The notes under the pieces are model-generated. The model made no database searches. It was not told the DNA's origin and saw only the letters and a program-made list of their open reading frames with translations. A program made the position numbers and the translations under genes. From Adenophora triphylla var. japonica (Eukaryota; Streptophyta; Magnoliopsida; Asterales; Campanulaceae), in NCBI GenBank assembly GCA_022495995.1, contig JAFEMH010007485.1, positions 1-64,000 on the forward strand: 64,000 nt of DNA, written 5' to 3'. Shown here in pieces: positions 11,401-21,869 of this stretch. How positions within the stretch are numbered: the first letter of the stretch is position 1; each line of letters begins with the position of its first letter.

Positions 11401-12088
11401 GTTCAGCATGTGATGATAAGTATCTTCAGATCAAATGCAAAGATAAGTCAAGCTGTAGCTGCAGCCATACAAAGAAAAAGGCACACTCAAAGAAGATCTC
11501 CAGATCAAGCTTCTCTGAGAAGTTTTCTTGGAAAAATCCAAAGGCCAAAAAGAAGTGGAAGTTCATAAGGAAGAAACCCCAGCGTGGCAAAACGTCTGAT
11601 AGATGTTATATTTGTCAAAAGAAAGGACATTTTGCGAGGGATTGTCCAGACAAGAAGAAATCCCAAGCATTAATTCAGACGCTCAACCAGATCGAGCCAG
11701 TTGATCTTTCCGACCTTGAGTCCCTATACTCACTTGATGATGAGCCCAGTGATTCTGCCATTTGTACAATTGCTTATCCTGACTCCTCATCAGACGAAAG
11801 TTCTGTTACAGACTCATCCTATGGCCACCCAGATCTACAAGTTCTAATGGTAAATCCTCTTCCTCACATTCCCCATATTCTCCCAATTCGAGAGAACCAG
11901 CCTGTCCGATTAGCCAAGGTACATATTCTCACCTCCACATATGCTAAGCCCATCCAAGTAGTCGCTTTCTTTGATACAGGATCTTCAGTTTCCATACTGA
12001 ATCCTAAAATCCTTCCCCCAAGTTTCTGGAGACCGCATCACCAAACATTTCTCGCAGCAAATGGAGAAACATTCTTGATAGACAAAAT
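8481..12088 (+). pseudogene. Movement protein-coat protein-protease part, plus copy
   Basis: The first ATG is at 8481, with an open frame extending upstream to about 8415. The order matches the minus copy: movement protein to about 9240, coat with coiled-coil and Pro/Ser-rich parts, zinc knuckle CYICQKKGHFARDC (about 11605-11650), and protease motif FFDTGSSVSIL (about 11965-12000). Breaks seen: stops at 9241, 9386 (CGA to TGA), 9594 (CAG to TAG) and 10995-10997 (CGA to TGA), and a short deletion near 9770. These are at different places from the breaks in the minus copy, so the copies decayed independently. The protease is cut at 12088 and fused to an inverted promoter fragment. Confidence 0.75.
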
Positions 12089-12139
12089 CAGCCCTCTTAA
12101 TGGCCTAAGTGCTTTATGACGTAAGCGCTTGCATCATTT
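12089..12139 (-). other. Inverted fragment of viral promoter (as-1 region)
   Basis: These 51 bases are the reverse complement of about 7711-7761, including the as-1-like site (12117-12136). They are fused to the truncated protease, with AAAATCAGC shared by both parents at the breakpoint. The open frame ending at 12119 therefore finishes in non-coding DNA. Confidence 0.75.
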
Positions 12140-13485
12140 TGGCTTTAGTTATGTTTAACTTAAAACCGTTATGTATCATCTTTATCGTTTAAGTTTATTA
12201 TTTGATTATTATATAGTTTGAATATTTATTGTAATAATCTACGTCCCTGATTATTAAGAGAATAATTAGTATAATTGTCAATGGATAATCATATGATGAT
12301 TATATGCATAGGGATGCACATTGAAATTATGGGTACTTGTTAGAGAACAAGTGACTGGACTTGACCCGTATGAGATTTATCTCATGGTCAAATGTCATAA
12401 TTAAATCTCATATGGTCACTTCATTTAGTCCCTAGACCTAAGATTATCATGACCTTACATATGATGAAAGTCATGTTTGATTTTAGTCAAACGATATCTT
12501 AACACGATATTTATAAAGGCTATCTTTGGCATGATCGGATTCATGATGGGAAGGATGATAAGTCAAGATGAAATTTGTCCCTCGAAAGAGAGATGTTTTA
12601 CTTGGGCCCCTCGATGAGTGATAATGATGGAAAGTGTGCGATTGGATTATCATTATACTCAAGATCGAGAAAGCTTTGAACAGATACAAGTTGACGTGGA
12701 CCATGACTTGTGTTCAACATAACATCGTGAGACAAAGGGAGAAATAGAAGTGTACCATTGGAAACGTGAACTCCTACGTTATATTATTTGGGTAGACATA
12801 ATGGCTTGCTAGAGTCCGCTTATGTCTTATGAGGATCGATATGATCGAGCTCATTGCCAACATAATATAATCCTATTGGGTCACACACATCTAGAATGAA
12901 TTGGTTAAACCAAAGGAAGAAATGATTGAGAGTTCCTGATATGGCTTGTTCTGTAGCGCGACACAACTGGCCATCTGGCATGTTCTGTAGCGCGACACAA
13001 CTAGCCACAGAGGCGGTTTACACTTGTTTCCTAATTTGATTAGGGCATAAACTCTAATACTAATGTAGTATAAATATGAGTCTGTAAACAGTCGAAATTG
13101 AGCCGAATTTTCAAGAGAGAAAATCACCAAAAAGGTTTCTCAATATTTCTTCCATAGGTTTAAGAATCTAGCAATTCTCAAGAACTGTTCTTGGTTCATT
13201 CAAATGTGTGGATACTACTAGAGGGTCTTTGCTCGTACGATGATCAAGGCCTAGAGTTCAAATTGTCCAAAGCAATTTGAAGGTTCAAAGGTTTTGAAGA
13301 TCGAAGATTGTGATTCAAAACCACACCGATAAATTGTTCGATAGCTCAAGACTGAAAAGCAATAAAGGTTGGTAAATACTATCTCATAGGAATTCAATTT
13401 AATCGTATAGAACGGATCTTAAGGCTTTGGGTTTTGTGTTATATAGATGCTTATTCCGCTGCGCATGGACCCATAAAACCCAACA
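12140..13485 (+). mobile_element. Probable Copia-type LTR (solo or truncated)
   Basis: A non-coding block with a TATA-like AGTATAAATATGAG (13068-13080) near its 3' third, ending ...CCCAACA at 13485. It is followed by GTGCCATCATAGCG, a degenerate tRNA-Met primer site (9 of 12 match to TGGTATCAGAGC). This is the usual layout of an LTR followed by PBS. A short direct repeat with TTCTGTAGCGCGACACAACT occurs at about 12950 and 12984. The 5' limit is not visible; I place it where the viral similarity ends. Copia assignment is by general resemblance only. Confidence 0.5.
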
Positions 13486-13489
13486 GTGC

Positions 13490-13960
13490 CATCATAGCGT
13501 ACTGGACCTGGTGAGGCAGTGCCGGAACGGGGGAGACATCGTGCCTTTGATCCTGGGCGAGACGTTCCTGGGCATAGGTCGGATGGCGACCGGCAGCCGG
13601 TACATGTGGGGAGGGAGTCCCGCTATGCTCACTATGTGGTTAGAGGAGAGGTTGCAGATGATGCCCGAGGTGCCAGTGTCTTGTGATGCTTGGTCCTTTT
13701 CTCGACGTCCTCTGGTGATAGGGGGCGATCAGGCTGAACTGGAGCTCTGGATGGCCAGACTTCGCACGCATCACTTGCGATGGTGGGTTCCTCACTGGAA
13801 GTTACAGACTTGTCGGACCGCTCAGGAGTGTCTTTTGGTTGTCAGAGTGTCGGGGTTGTCCCAGACGACTTTCTACATTCCATCCTTGGTTCTGTGATAG
13901 TACGGGCTGGAGCAGGTGCCATTGACGGGTTTGAGTCATGCTGCTACCTTTGAGGTGGGA
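13490..13960 (+). pseudogene. DUF7745 / plant mobile domain-like fragment
   Basis: Encodes a fragment with GDIVPLILGETFLGIGR, then MWGGSPAMLTMWLEERL and a W-rich tail. It is clearly related to the proteins at 50740-52287 (minus) and 61973-63003 (plus) in this window. This type occurs in plant genomes as a mobile-domain-like protein and as an additional ORF in Tat retrotransposons. The frame has a double stop (TGA TAG) at about 13897-13902, after which the similarity resumes with YGLEQ. The N-terminus is missing. It lies antisense and next to the 3'-truncated Tat pol, which fits an antisense additional ORF brought close by an internal deletion. No function is demonstrated. Confidence 0.55.
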
Positions 13961-15470
13961 TCTCTGCTGATGAAACCAACTCGAAGCATTTTCTCAATCT
14001 CTTCTTTCACTCTCAAGGACCACTCTGGCTTGATCTTGCGCAACTTCTGTTTGACAAGCTTGGATTCTGGATCCAGGGGAATTCTGTGCTCCACGATCGA
14101 GGGATCGAGTCCTGGCATGTCCTGGTATGACCAGGCGAACACGTCAACATACTCCTTGAGGAGATTTATCAGGGCTTCCTGTTCTGCATTGGCGAAGAAA
14201 CTGCCCACTTGTGTCTCTTTAGGCTCTTGCACTGACCCCAGGTTCACTTTGGTCATAACCTCTTCGGCAGCTTGGGCCCGATTGTCCTCTTGGTCTACTA
14301 CACGCTTGAGAACTTCTTTAATGTATTGTTCATTTAATGTGTCTGCTTCTTTATCAAGTGATTCGTTATTAACGTCTTTTAAGTTGTTTGTTAACTTATC
14401 AGTTGTTAAAGTGGCAATGAGGGGATATTCCGAAAGGTCAGACTTTTCATTAAACGAGAACGGAAATACATGGTTGGCTACATTATCATAGTCTTCCGGC
14501 GTAAATCCGTTGGATGACTCAGAGGACTGGACTTTAACAAGGACTGACTCAGAGGGTTTGAGACCGGGTTTAGGGAGATGTGGGTGCAGGCCCAGCTTGT
14601 CTTCCATTTCTGCCTGGCGTGCCCTTGGTCCGGTGAAAGTTACCCAGTTCTTCAGTGGCATTGCTGGATGCTTGATGAGGGTTCGGGGGTCGAGAGGCTT
14701 GGCTTCTGCTGTCTCAATCATGGCGATCATGCTGTTTTCGGAGCCCAGGTCAATCAGGTTTGGCACCTCCATAACTTCTTCAAAAAGACTCTGTAGAGCG
14801 GGTCCACTGAGAGCGTCTTCTATGAATTCTGGTTCCTTCTGCTTTGGGGTTACTGTCTCGAATGTGGCCTCGGCGGCTGACCCGAACTGTCTGTTTCCCA
14901 TGAAGAGTGTCTCGAGCTGCTCTTCTATGTCTGGGATTCCCTTGAATGTGTACTCGTGCTGGACTGTGGTGGCAATTGGTCCAGGTAGAGTTGTGATGTC
15001 GAGGAACGCTCCCCTTATCATATTAGCCTTGAGTCCTCTGAAACGCTTGAGGTCCCGTGCTAGCTTTTCCATCCTTTCTGTAGTCTCTGTGCTGGCTATC
15101 CCTGCTTCTTTCTCATCTTCTTCTGTTCCACTGTCGGTCCCCTCAGTTTTGCTGTCGGTTCCCTTGTCGGTCCCCCCAGTTCTGCTGTCGGTCCCCCCAG
15201 TTCTCCTGTCAATTCCCTTGTCGGTCCCCCCAATTCTGCTGTCGGTTCCCTTGGTGAAGTAATGAGCGAGGTCGAAACTGTAAGGTCGGAGGTTGGGTGT
15301 GCCGTCGGAGGTTCCCCTTTTGCGGGCTGCTGCCTTGGTTCGGACGAGCCTTTTGTTTTCCCTGAAGTCAGCTGGTGTTGGCACATAACCGAGCCCCTGG
15401 ACCGTGGTGTGGTCCTTGACTTCGATGACTTGGTGTTGGCCTTGTAACCTTTTGCGAGCCCGATCACGGG
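13936..15470 (-). pseudogene. Tat linker and N-terminal reverse transcriptase
   Basis: The C-terminal end contains DVFAWSYQDMPGLDPSIVEH and the run into RT (HRIPLDPESKLVKQKLRK), the usual N-terminal boundary of Tat RT. The catalytic fingers and palm are not present. Upstream is a Gly/Thr-rich tandem repeat segment (about 15125-15255), made of units that read GGTDSRTGGTD, and a basic stretch. The frame shifts at least twice between this region and the protease upstream (about 15385-15545). It is truncated at about 13936 and non-functional. Confidence 0.65.
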
Positions 15471-16147
15471 ATGAAGTTCATGAGTTTCATCATTTTGATG
15501 GCAGGAGGGATTTTGTCTTGAAACAGTGGAAGGTCCACGTTGCATATTTGGATCTTGGAGGTCTCCAGAGTGAATCCAGTTAATGCCATGTCGTCATTAT
15601 GCTTGATTTCTAACACTGGAATGTCGTTGGTGCTGGTCCCCTCGGTGGTGACGCTGTCACCGTAGACTGTGGTTAGCTCGTTGCCTTGCATGAACTTGAT
15701 GCACTGGTGAAAGGTGGATGCCACGCCATTTATCTGATGCAGCCAGGGTCGCCCCAGGACGGCTGTGAAAGTGATTGGAATGTCCAACACTTGGAATTCG
15801 GTGGGGATCATCCGCTTGCTGAACCAGATATTAAGAGTAGCAACCCCGAGAACTATACGGGAAGTGGAGTCATAGGCCTTGACAGTGTGGACTGAAGGCT
15901 TCAGATCTGTGAGCTTGATGTCAAGCAGGTCCATCATCTTGGCGGGCAAGACATTCATTCCGGAACCTCCGTCTACCAACACGCGGGGAAGGCGACGCTC
16001 GTCCAGCTGGACTGTGATGTAGAGTGGCTCATTGTGATCAGCCCCAAATTTTAGCAGGTCCAAATCTGTGAAGGTGATAATGTTGCCGTAGTGGATGTTG
16101 CCTATCATCTGAATGAATTCGTTTGGGGTTGCGTCCACGGGAACCAT
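15464..16147 (-). pseudogene. Second retropepsin-like protease domain of the Tat element
   Basis: Retroviral-type aspartic protease. The active-site region reads RVLVDGGSGMNVLP (about 15940-15985), with DGG in place of the usual DTG or DNG, followed by KAYDSTSRIVLG and AVLGRPWLH (flap and C-terminal motif). The domain is about 150 residues, complete, and clearly related to the domain at 17556-18620 of the same element, with many replacements between the two. It shares one reading frame with the upstream linker (to 17365), interrupted by stops near 16205 and 16745. Whether DGG would permit catalysis is unknown. Confidence 0.65.
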
Positions 16148-17380
16148 GGTATGGGCCAGACTTTCCTCTAGCTTGAGCTTGTGAGGATATGAGGATGTGA
16201 GCAGGGACTAAAGGGAAATGTTCGCCTGGGTCTGCTTGAGCTGAGTGAGGATCGGGTCCTCTTTCATGGAACTTGTGTCTTCGGGCAGGCCGGGTTGCAG
16301 TTCTGGCTCCGTCGGCTTTTTGGTGGCCTTAGGTGGTAGTACATGGATTTGACCCGATCGGGTCAGGACGCTGACATCAGGATTGTTTCCTTCTGAACAG
16401 GCCGCTCTGAGCTGAGCCATAGTCAGAGGAGGATTCCTCGTAGCATAGGGCCATATGTCTTCCCTCAACTCGTTGACTATAGATGCGTTCCCAGGGGCTT
16501 CGGCAGCTTTCCAGATTCTGTCCCATGATACTGGCTTGGGTGCCTCTGTGGGGAGGTAGTTTATGGATTGCCGCAGCTGTTCGAACGTCAGTGCGCAACA
16601 ATGGTTGCCAGAACTGAACTGTGCATTGCTGACCCTCTGGGGGAGGTTGGAGAGTTCTTGGTTCAAGCGAACAGTCTCCTTGATCTCTTCACGGTGTACA
16701 GCCCTCCTTTCCTTCTTGCTGAGCATGCTCAGGGCATTCTGGAGTTAGGTTTGGCGATACTCATGGTTTGCTAATTTTCCTTCACTCTTGGCCCAGATTA
16801 ACTTTCTTGCAGGGGAGCCTGCGTCGAGAGTTAGCGCCTGTGTTTCTTCCCATGTGAGAATAGCCAGTGCTTCCTTGAACTGAATGCGGCAGTCTAGATA
16901 AACATCCATCGAGGAGAGCTTTCCCTTCTTCTTTATCTGGGTGGCGGGTATGTCGGAAGGTGAGTACACGGCTTCCCGAACATCTGCCCATGTAACTGGT
17001 TGCTGTCCCAGTTGATCATTTCTGTAAACGAATGCCGCAGTCTGTGGAATCTCCTTGAGCACTTGTTGGAGATATATTTCCATCTTTCTCTTCTTTTTGA
17101 ATAGACCTTCCTCTCTCAATTGGCCTTTTAGCTTGAGTGTGGAAATGATCCGTCCCCATCCTCCCAGGACCCTTGGGATTCCGGTTTTGTTGACTTCATG
17201 TCTGGCTTGGAAGAGAATGGTTTCATTGTCTTCGTCGTCGCTTTCACAGAGAACTTGCTTTCCTCGGGGAGATAAGCGCTGGTACTCGTCCTGCTGTGCC
17301 ATTCCATCTCCTAGGTCGTCGGGACCATTGACCGCCCTCCCATACGACTGCCATACATTCATCACGAGTATGACGATGCT
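16148..17380 (-). pseudogene. Linker between the two Tat protease domains
   Basis: A single minus frame with two in-frame stops (about 16205 and 16745). The products are basic and glutamine-rich, with WADVREAVYSPSD and PVSWDRIWKAAEA segments that resemble each other loosely, as if duplicated. I do not recognise an enzymatic domain. A frameshift near 17370 separates it from the gag-protease frame upstream. Confidence 0.45.
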
Positions 17381-17555
17381 TGTTGACCTTTATCACAAAG
17401 ATTTCCTCGCCTGGCGGGGCCAGAGAATAGGATTGAAGGATTCTGACAAATCTCCGATCGGAGACAGGGGGTTTATGTGCCCGCATCATGGCGATGCTCA
17501 GTGTTTCTTTCCAGTATGCTTCCAAGTTTTGGAAACGACAGTTGAACTTAATGTA

Positions 17556-18620
17556 TCAGACTGCTTCAGGGTCTGCCTGCTCGAGGACGTTGACATAGTT
17601 AGCATCTCCGGACTCTGAGGGATTCTGATGAGATTTGCCCTGATAGTCCCTTGGTCGATTTGAAGGAGGTAGCCCCGGTGCCTGGCTGCGGGCACGCTTG
17701 GCTGCTGTCTCGGCTTCGTTTCTTATGAGGAAACTGTCTCCCCTGATGACTTCAAGATCTCCCTGCCGGTTAATGAACTTGACGCATTGATGGAGAATGG
17801 AAGTTATGGCTTTCATATGGTGTAGCCAAGGGCGTCCCAACAGAGCTGTGAATTCGGACGGAATGTCCATCACGTGGAATTTTGCTGGCACCATTTGGAT
17901 TTCGAACCAGAGCTCCAGAGTCACCATCCCCAGGATGGGATGAGACGTGCTGTCGTAGGCCTTGATAGTCCGGGTAGATGGAATCAAGTGGCTTTCGTTG
18001 ATGCGTAGGGCTCGCATCATGCTGAGAGGAAGGACGTTAACGGTTGATCCGTTGTCTACCAATACTCTGGGGAGTGATATGGTGTTGAGCTTGAGAGTGA
18101 TGTACAGAGCTTCATTGTGCCCCGAGGCGTCTCTCGATAGGTCTTTGTCACAGAAAGTGATCATACTGCCATACAGTCGGGAATCGTAGATCTGGTCTCT
18201 ATCCGGAGAAGGAGAGTCATCAAGCCATCCGTTTCCTGTCTTCCTCTTGCGAGGTAAAGCCTTTGCTGGTGCCTCGGGATTGTGTTGAGGCTGTTTATGG
18301 CGGTGGCCGCCCTTGGTTAGCACGTTGATTGAGTGCGAGTGCCAAGTTGACTTTGACTTTCCTTTGCCGGCCCGTGCTCTGAAGCTGGGCAAATTGAACC
18401 TTGGCTGATCCCGCGGGGGGTTAGGCTTCTGACTGACAGTGAGATTATCAAAATATGAGGTATTCCGGTGCCCTAAGGCCTGAACTCTGGTGTCAGCAGG
18501 ACTATTCAGCTTTCCTACCCCTGTCTGCTCTAAAGCTGCGTGGCCTGGAGGAAGGGAGGACTGGCTGGAGTAGAGTACGTAGTAATCGAACCTCCCGGAT
18601 GGCTCTTCGAGTGTACCCAC
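17556..18620 (-). pseudogene. First retropepsin-like protease domain of the Tat element
   Basis: A complete aspartic protease fold signature: YGSMITFCDKD, then RVLVDNGSTVNVLP (about 18020-18065) with the DNG active site typical of Tat elements, KAYDSTSHPILG, and ALLGRPWLHH. It is in the same frame as gag upstream, with an in-frame stop near 18678 between them. The C-terminal tail carries a stop at 17556 and then remains open to about 17370. It would cleave the gag-pol precursor in an intact element. A second version lies 2 kb downstream. Confidence 0.7.
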
Positions 18621-18677
18621 ACTGGTGTCTCTAGCTTCATATCTTTCTCTCAGTTTCTGTTGAGAGGACTTCTTCTT

Positions 18678-19560
18678 CTATTTTCTCGGAGGGTTACCCC
18701 TGACCATGTCTTGGGACTCGTACTCTAGGCATGCGGAGCAGTCATAAACATCGTAGCTGATGTGGACATTCGATGAGGACCTGGCTGGAAGAGGCGGAGG
18801 AACTGGCTCTGCGGCAATCTTCTTGGGCACCCATTCAATGGAATTCACACCGTTGTTGTTCGGAAAAGGGTTTCCGACTGTAATGGGTCCAAGGGGACTC
18901 TCCAACTTTCCTTCCTCTATCAAATTCTGAATTTTGTACCGTAACCCCACGCAGTTGTCGGTGGTATGGCCGTGATACTGGTGAAAGGCGCAGTACTTGC
19001 TCTTGTCAGCATTAACTACGGGATTCTTGGGTTTGTAGTTTGCAACGGGGTTGAGGAGACCTTCCTTGATTAACCCTTCCAGCATCTTGCTCAGCGGCAT
19101 GTCCAACTTTTCGAAGTGTACGGCAGGATGCTTCTGAGTGGAGTTGTTGCTTTGTGGGACTGGGTTTCTGTTGCCCGACTGCTGTCCCTAATGGATGTAG
19201 TTGACAGGCGTATCTTTCCCTTTGCTGGAGGCCGGTGCGGGATTGAATGTAACTACTGATCGGTATCTGTATGGCTGTACAGTAGCCAACTTCTCCTTGA
19301 GATCCTTCTCGAACTGTGAGCCAGCATTGACCATGGCCCGGAGATCTGGGAAGAAGTGATGACTGATGAGAGTTCTGATGGACGGTCTTAAGCAGGACTT
19401 GAAGATCCACATCTGTTCATCCTTGGAGAGTGGCTCCATGATCTCGGAGAGTTTCCAACTCCACCTCTTATAGAATTCTCCGACGCTTTCATCTGCTTTC
19501 TGCTCAGTGGTGATTAAGTCCTCACGACTCGTTTCCCACTCTAAGTTGGATCTGTACCGT
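18678..19560 (-). pseudogene. Tat gag with zinc finger
   Basis: Capsid-like gag. EPLSKDEQMWIFKSCL and RTLISHHFFPDL (about 19370-19439) belong to the retrotransposon gag domain. Downstream, YCAFHQYHGHTTDNCVGL (about 18950-19010) is the Tat-type finger with Cys and His ligands. Stops at about 19188 and 18678 interrupt one continuous frame that goes on into the protease. The 5' end blends into Athila sequence at about 19560-19590, so the start is missing. Confidence 0.65.
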
Positions 19561-19594
19561 TCTAGGAAGTTTTTCTTATTAAATTCAACCTTCT

Positions 19595-20030
19595 CCTTTC
19601 CAACATTTAGAGAGAGAGAGTACCATTTTTCACATCGATTATTGCCCCTGCAGTGGTAAGAAATGGTCTCCCAAAAATGATCGGGATTTGTTGTTCTTCT
19701 TTTATCTCGAGTACCACAAAATCGACAGGGATGATTATTTCCCTATTCGACAAGTCATATTCTCCATTATACCAATTGGGTATTGTATGGAGCGGTCCGC
19801 CAATTGGAGAGAAATGGTGGTGGGTTTTAGTTCCCCCACACCTAGTCTCTCACTTATCGATAAAGGCATTAGGCTAACGCTAGCCCTTAGATCAAGCATG
19901 ACATTGTCTACGTTACACCTACCAATGATACATGGGATTGAAAAAGTGCCAAATTTTTTAATTTTTGGGGAAAGTTTCTTTTGTAGAATAGCACTAACAT
20001 CTTCCGCCAAAGTGATATTCTCAAATTCTT
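19595..20030 (-). pseudogene. Athila aspartic protease remnant
   Basis: Contains DVSAILQKKLSPKIK, then FSIPCIIG, the active-site region MLDLRASVSLMPLS and, near 19640-19680, the flap-side FGRPFLTTAGAIID. In Athila proteases the active site is usually DLGAS; here Gly is replaced by Arg, which should abolish function. The frame differs from gag, with the shift near 20030-20060. Confidence 0.65.
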
Positions 20031-20056
20031 CTAACTACTTTTTTATTTGAAAGCAT

Positions 20057-21769
20057 TTATTTTAAAGGTCTAGAATAAGAGGGCATTTCTTGTATGTTAT
20101 CAGAAAATGGAATGTTAACGTTTATAGTGTCTAAAATCTCTAAAAATTCGGTATACTCCATGTTCACTTCTCTCTTGACCAACCTTTGGGGATATGGTAT
20201 TGGTGGTTCAAAGTTTCTAGCAAGCCTAAGGGATTCCGTCCCCTTCTTAATATCTTTATTAGTCTCAAGCATCGGTGGGGTTGGACTAATATTCTCTTCA
20301 CTAGGCTTTGCATCTATCAATTCATTACCGCTCCTAGTGATTACCATATTAACATGCTCATTAGGCCTTTGTGGTTGACCGGGAAGACTCCCTTGTGGTC
20401 TATGTGAGGTGCCGGCTTGCTGAGCTTTTTGATTTTCAAGGATTTTATTATGAGCGGCTAGATTATCAAATCTAGCATTTAACTGCTTGAAATTTTCCGT
20501 GAATTCATTGTTAGTCTTCTCTTGAGCATTTTTAGTTTCGGAAATAAAATCTATTAGAAGATCTAACTTAGATTTAGGGGGAGGGAAAGCATTAGAATTG
20601 GTGTTGAATTTTTTTTGTTCAAATCCAGGTGGTTGTGAAGAAGGTTGTGGGTTTAAAATGTTGTTATTCTTATATGAAAAATTGGGGTGATTTCTCCACT
20701 CGAGATTGTATGTGTTTGAATACATACCCCCCTTTTGCCCATAAGAATTGACAAAGTTTACTTGTTCATTAGAAATAGTGTCAAGTAACTCACAACATTC
20801 CGTACTATGTGAGTTTGACCCACATAGTTCACAAACAATATTAATGATGGCCACAGTATTGACATTCAAGTTTTCAAACTTTTTAAAAAGTGTGTCAACT
20901 TTTGATGATAAAAGAGTAACAACATCAACATTATACTTACCATGCGTTCCTTGCGATTGGTCCCTCTCATTGGACCATTGATAGTGATTCAAGGCTATGT
21001 TCTCTATCAAATCGTACCCCTCATCCACCGCTTTGTTTATAAGTGCTCCTCCTGCGGCGGCATCTATGGTCTCTCTTGTTTTAAACGTGAGACCGTTGTA
21101 TAATGTATGGACAATCAACAACTTTTTGAGGCCATGATGGGGACACATCCTTAGGAGTTCCTTGTATTGTTCCCAGGCATCATATAGTGACTAGCTTCCT
21201 GTTTGACTGAAATTTGTGATTTTTGTACGGATTTTGGCGGTCTTGCTAGGAGGGAAGGAACACCCAAGAAATGCCTCTTTAACTTAGTCCCATGTTGTTA
21301 AGGAATTTTGGGGGACCGAGTTTAGCCACTGTTTCGGCTTATCCTTCAAAGAGAAAGGAAATAGGCGCATTCTTATAGCGTCAGCTGTAACACCGATAAT
21401 ACGGGTGGTGTCACAATACTCTAAGAAAGTTTGCACATGGAGGTGAGGATCTTCAAATGCCGAACCGCTGAATTGATTATTCATAACCATGTGTAGTAGT
21501 TGCGGCTTTATCTCAAAGTTGACCGCATCTGCATTCGGTACAATAATTGGTGATCTAGTTCCCGGGGTACTTGGGTTAACAAAGTCCCTTAGGGTTCTTG
21601 GTGGTGGTGTTGCGGGTTCTCCTTCCGCCATTTGTTGCTCTAGTACTTCTTTTAACTTTCTCAGTCTTTCGTGAAAAGTCCTTTCGGGTTCCGAATAGAA
21701 TTCTTCAAGATAGATACGGGTTCTTTTCATAAACTCTGAAGATACATAAAAAGTATTCAAAGACAACAA
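20057..21769 (-). pseudogene. Athila gag
   Basis: Two open stretches (21284-21769 and 20057-21148) in the same frame, interrupted by stops between 21150 and 21280. The N-terminal part has FEIKPQLLHMVMNNQFSG and MRLFPFSLKDKPKQWLNS, characteristic of Athila gag. The C-terminal part has the zinc-finger-like CELCGSNSHSTECC (about 20800-20845) and a Pro/Asn-rich tail. It ends at a stop just before the protease frame. Particle-forming protein of a retrotransposon, not functional here. Confidence 0.75.
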
Positions 21770-21849
21770 ATCTTCGAAAGAGATGTTTAAACAAAAAAAT
21801 TAAAAACAAAAGATATATAATAAATATAAATATCAAAATGTAAACCGTT

Positions 21850-21868
21850 GTCCCCGGTAAGGGCACCA
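21850..21868 (-). other. Athila primer binding site (tRNA-Asp type)
   Basis: The minus strand reads TGGTGCCCTTACCGGGGAC, close to the usual Athila site TGGCGCCGTTGCCGGGGAC. It directly follows the LTR. Confidence 0.75.
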
Positions 21869-21869
21869 A

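Larger units (their letters stand above)
6849..12088 (+). mobile_element. Endogenous caulimovirid, plus-strand circularly permuted copy
   Basis: About 5.2 kb of the same virus in the opposite orientation. It begins inside the C-terminal coding region, crosses the complete intergenic region (promoter, polyadenylation signal, leader, primer site) and then reads movement protein, coat and protease, stopping inside the protease. Starting in the 3' coding end and running through the promoter into the 5' end implies a circular or tandem template. The two copies together cover slightly more than one genome. Similarity between them is high, so they probably entered from closely related templates. Confidence 0.8.
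13930..19580 (-). mobile_element. Truncated Tat/Ogre-lineage Ty3/gypsy element
   Basis: On the minus strand: gag with a CX2H-type zinc finger, a protease-like domain, a long linker, a second protease-like domain and the first part of RT. The rest of RT, RNase H, integrase and both LTRs are missing. It borders the Athila fragment near 19580. Tat assignment rests on the gag and zinc finger sequence, the YDSTS/LGRPWLH-type protease and the RT start motif. Confidence 0.75.

Noticed and set aside
14510..15262. 250-codon plus-strand open frame in the Tat fragment
   Set aside because: Antisense shadow of the Tat linker; the Val/Ser/Pro repeats come from the Gly/Thr tandem repeat on the coding strand.
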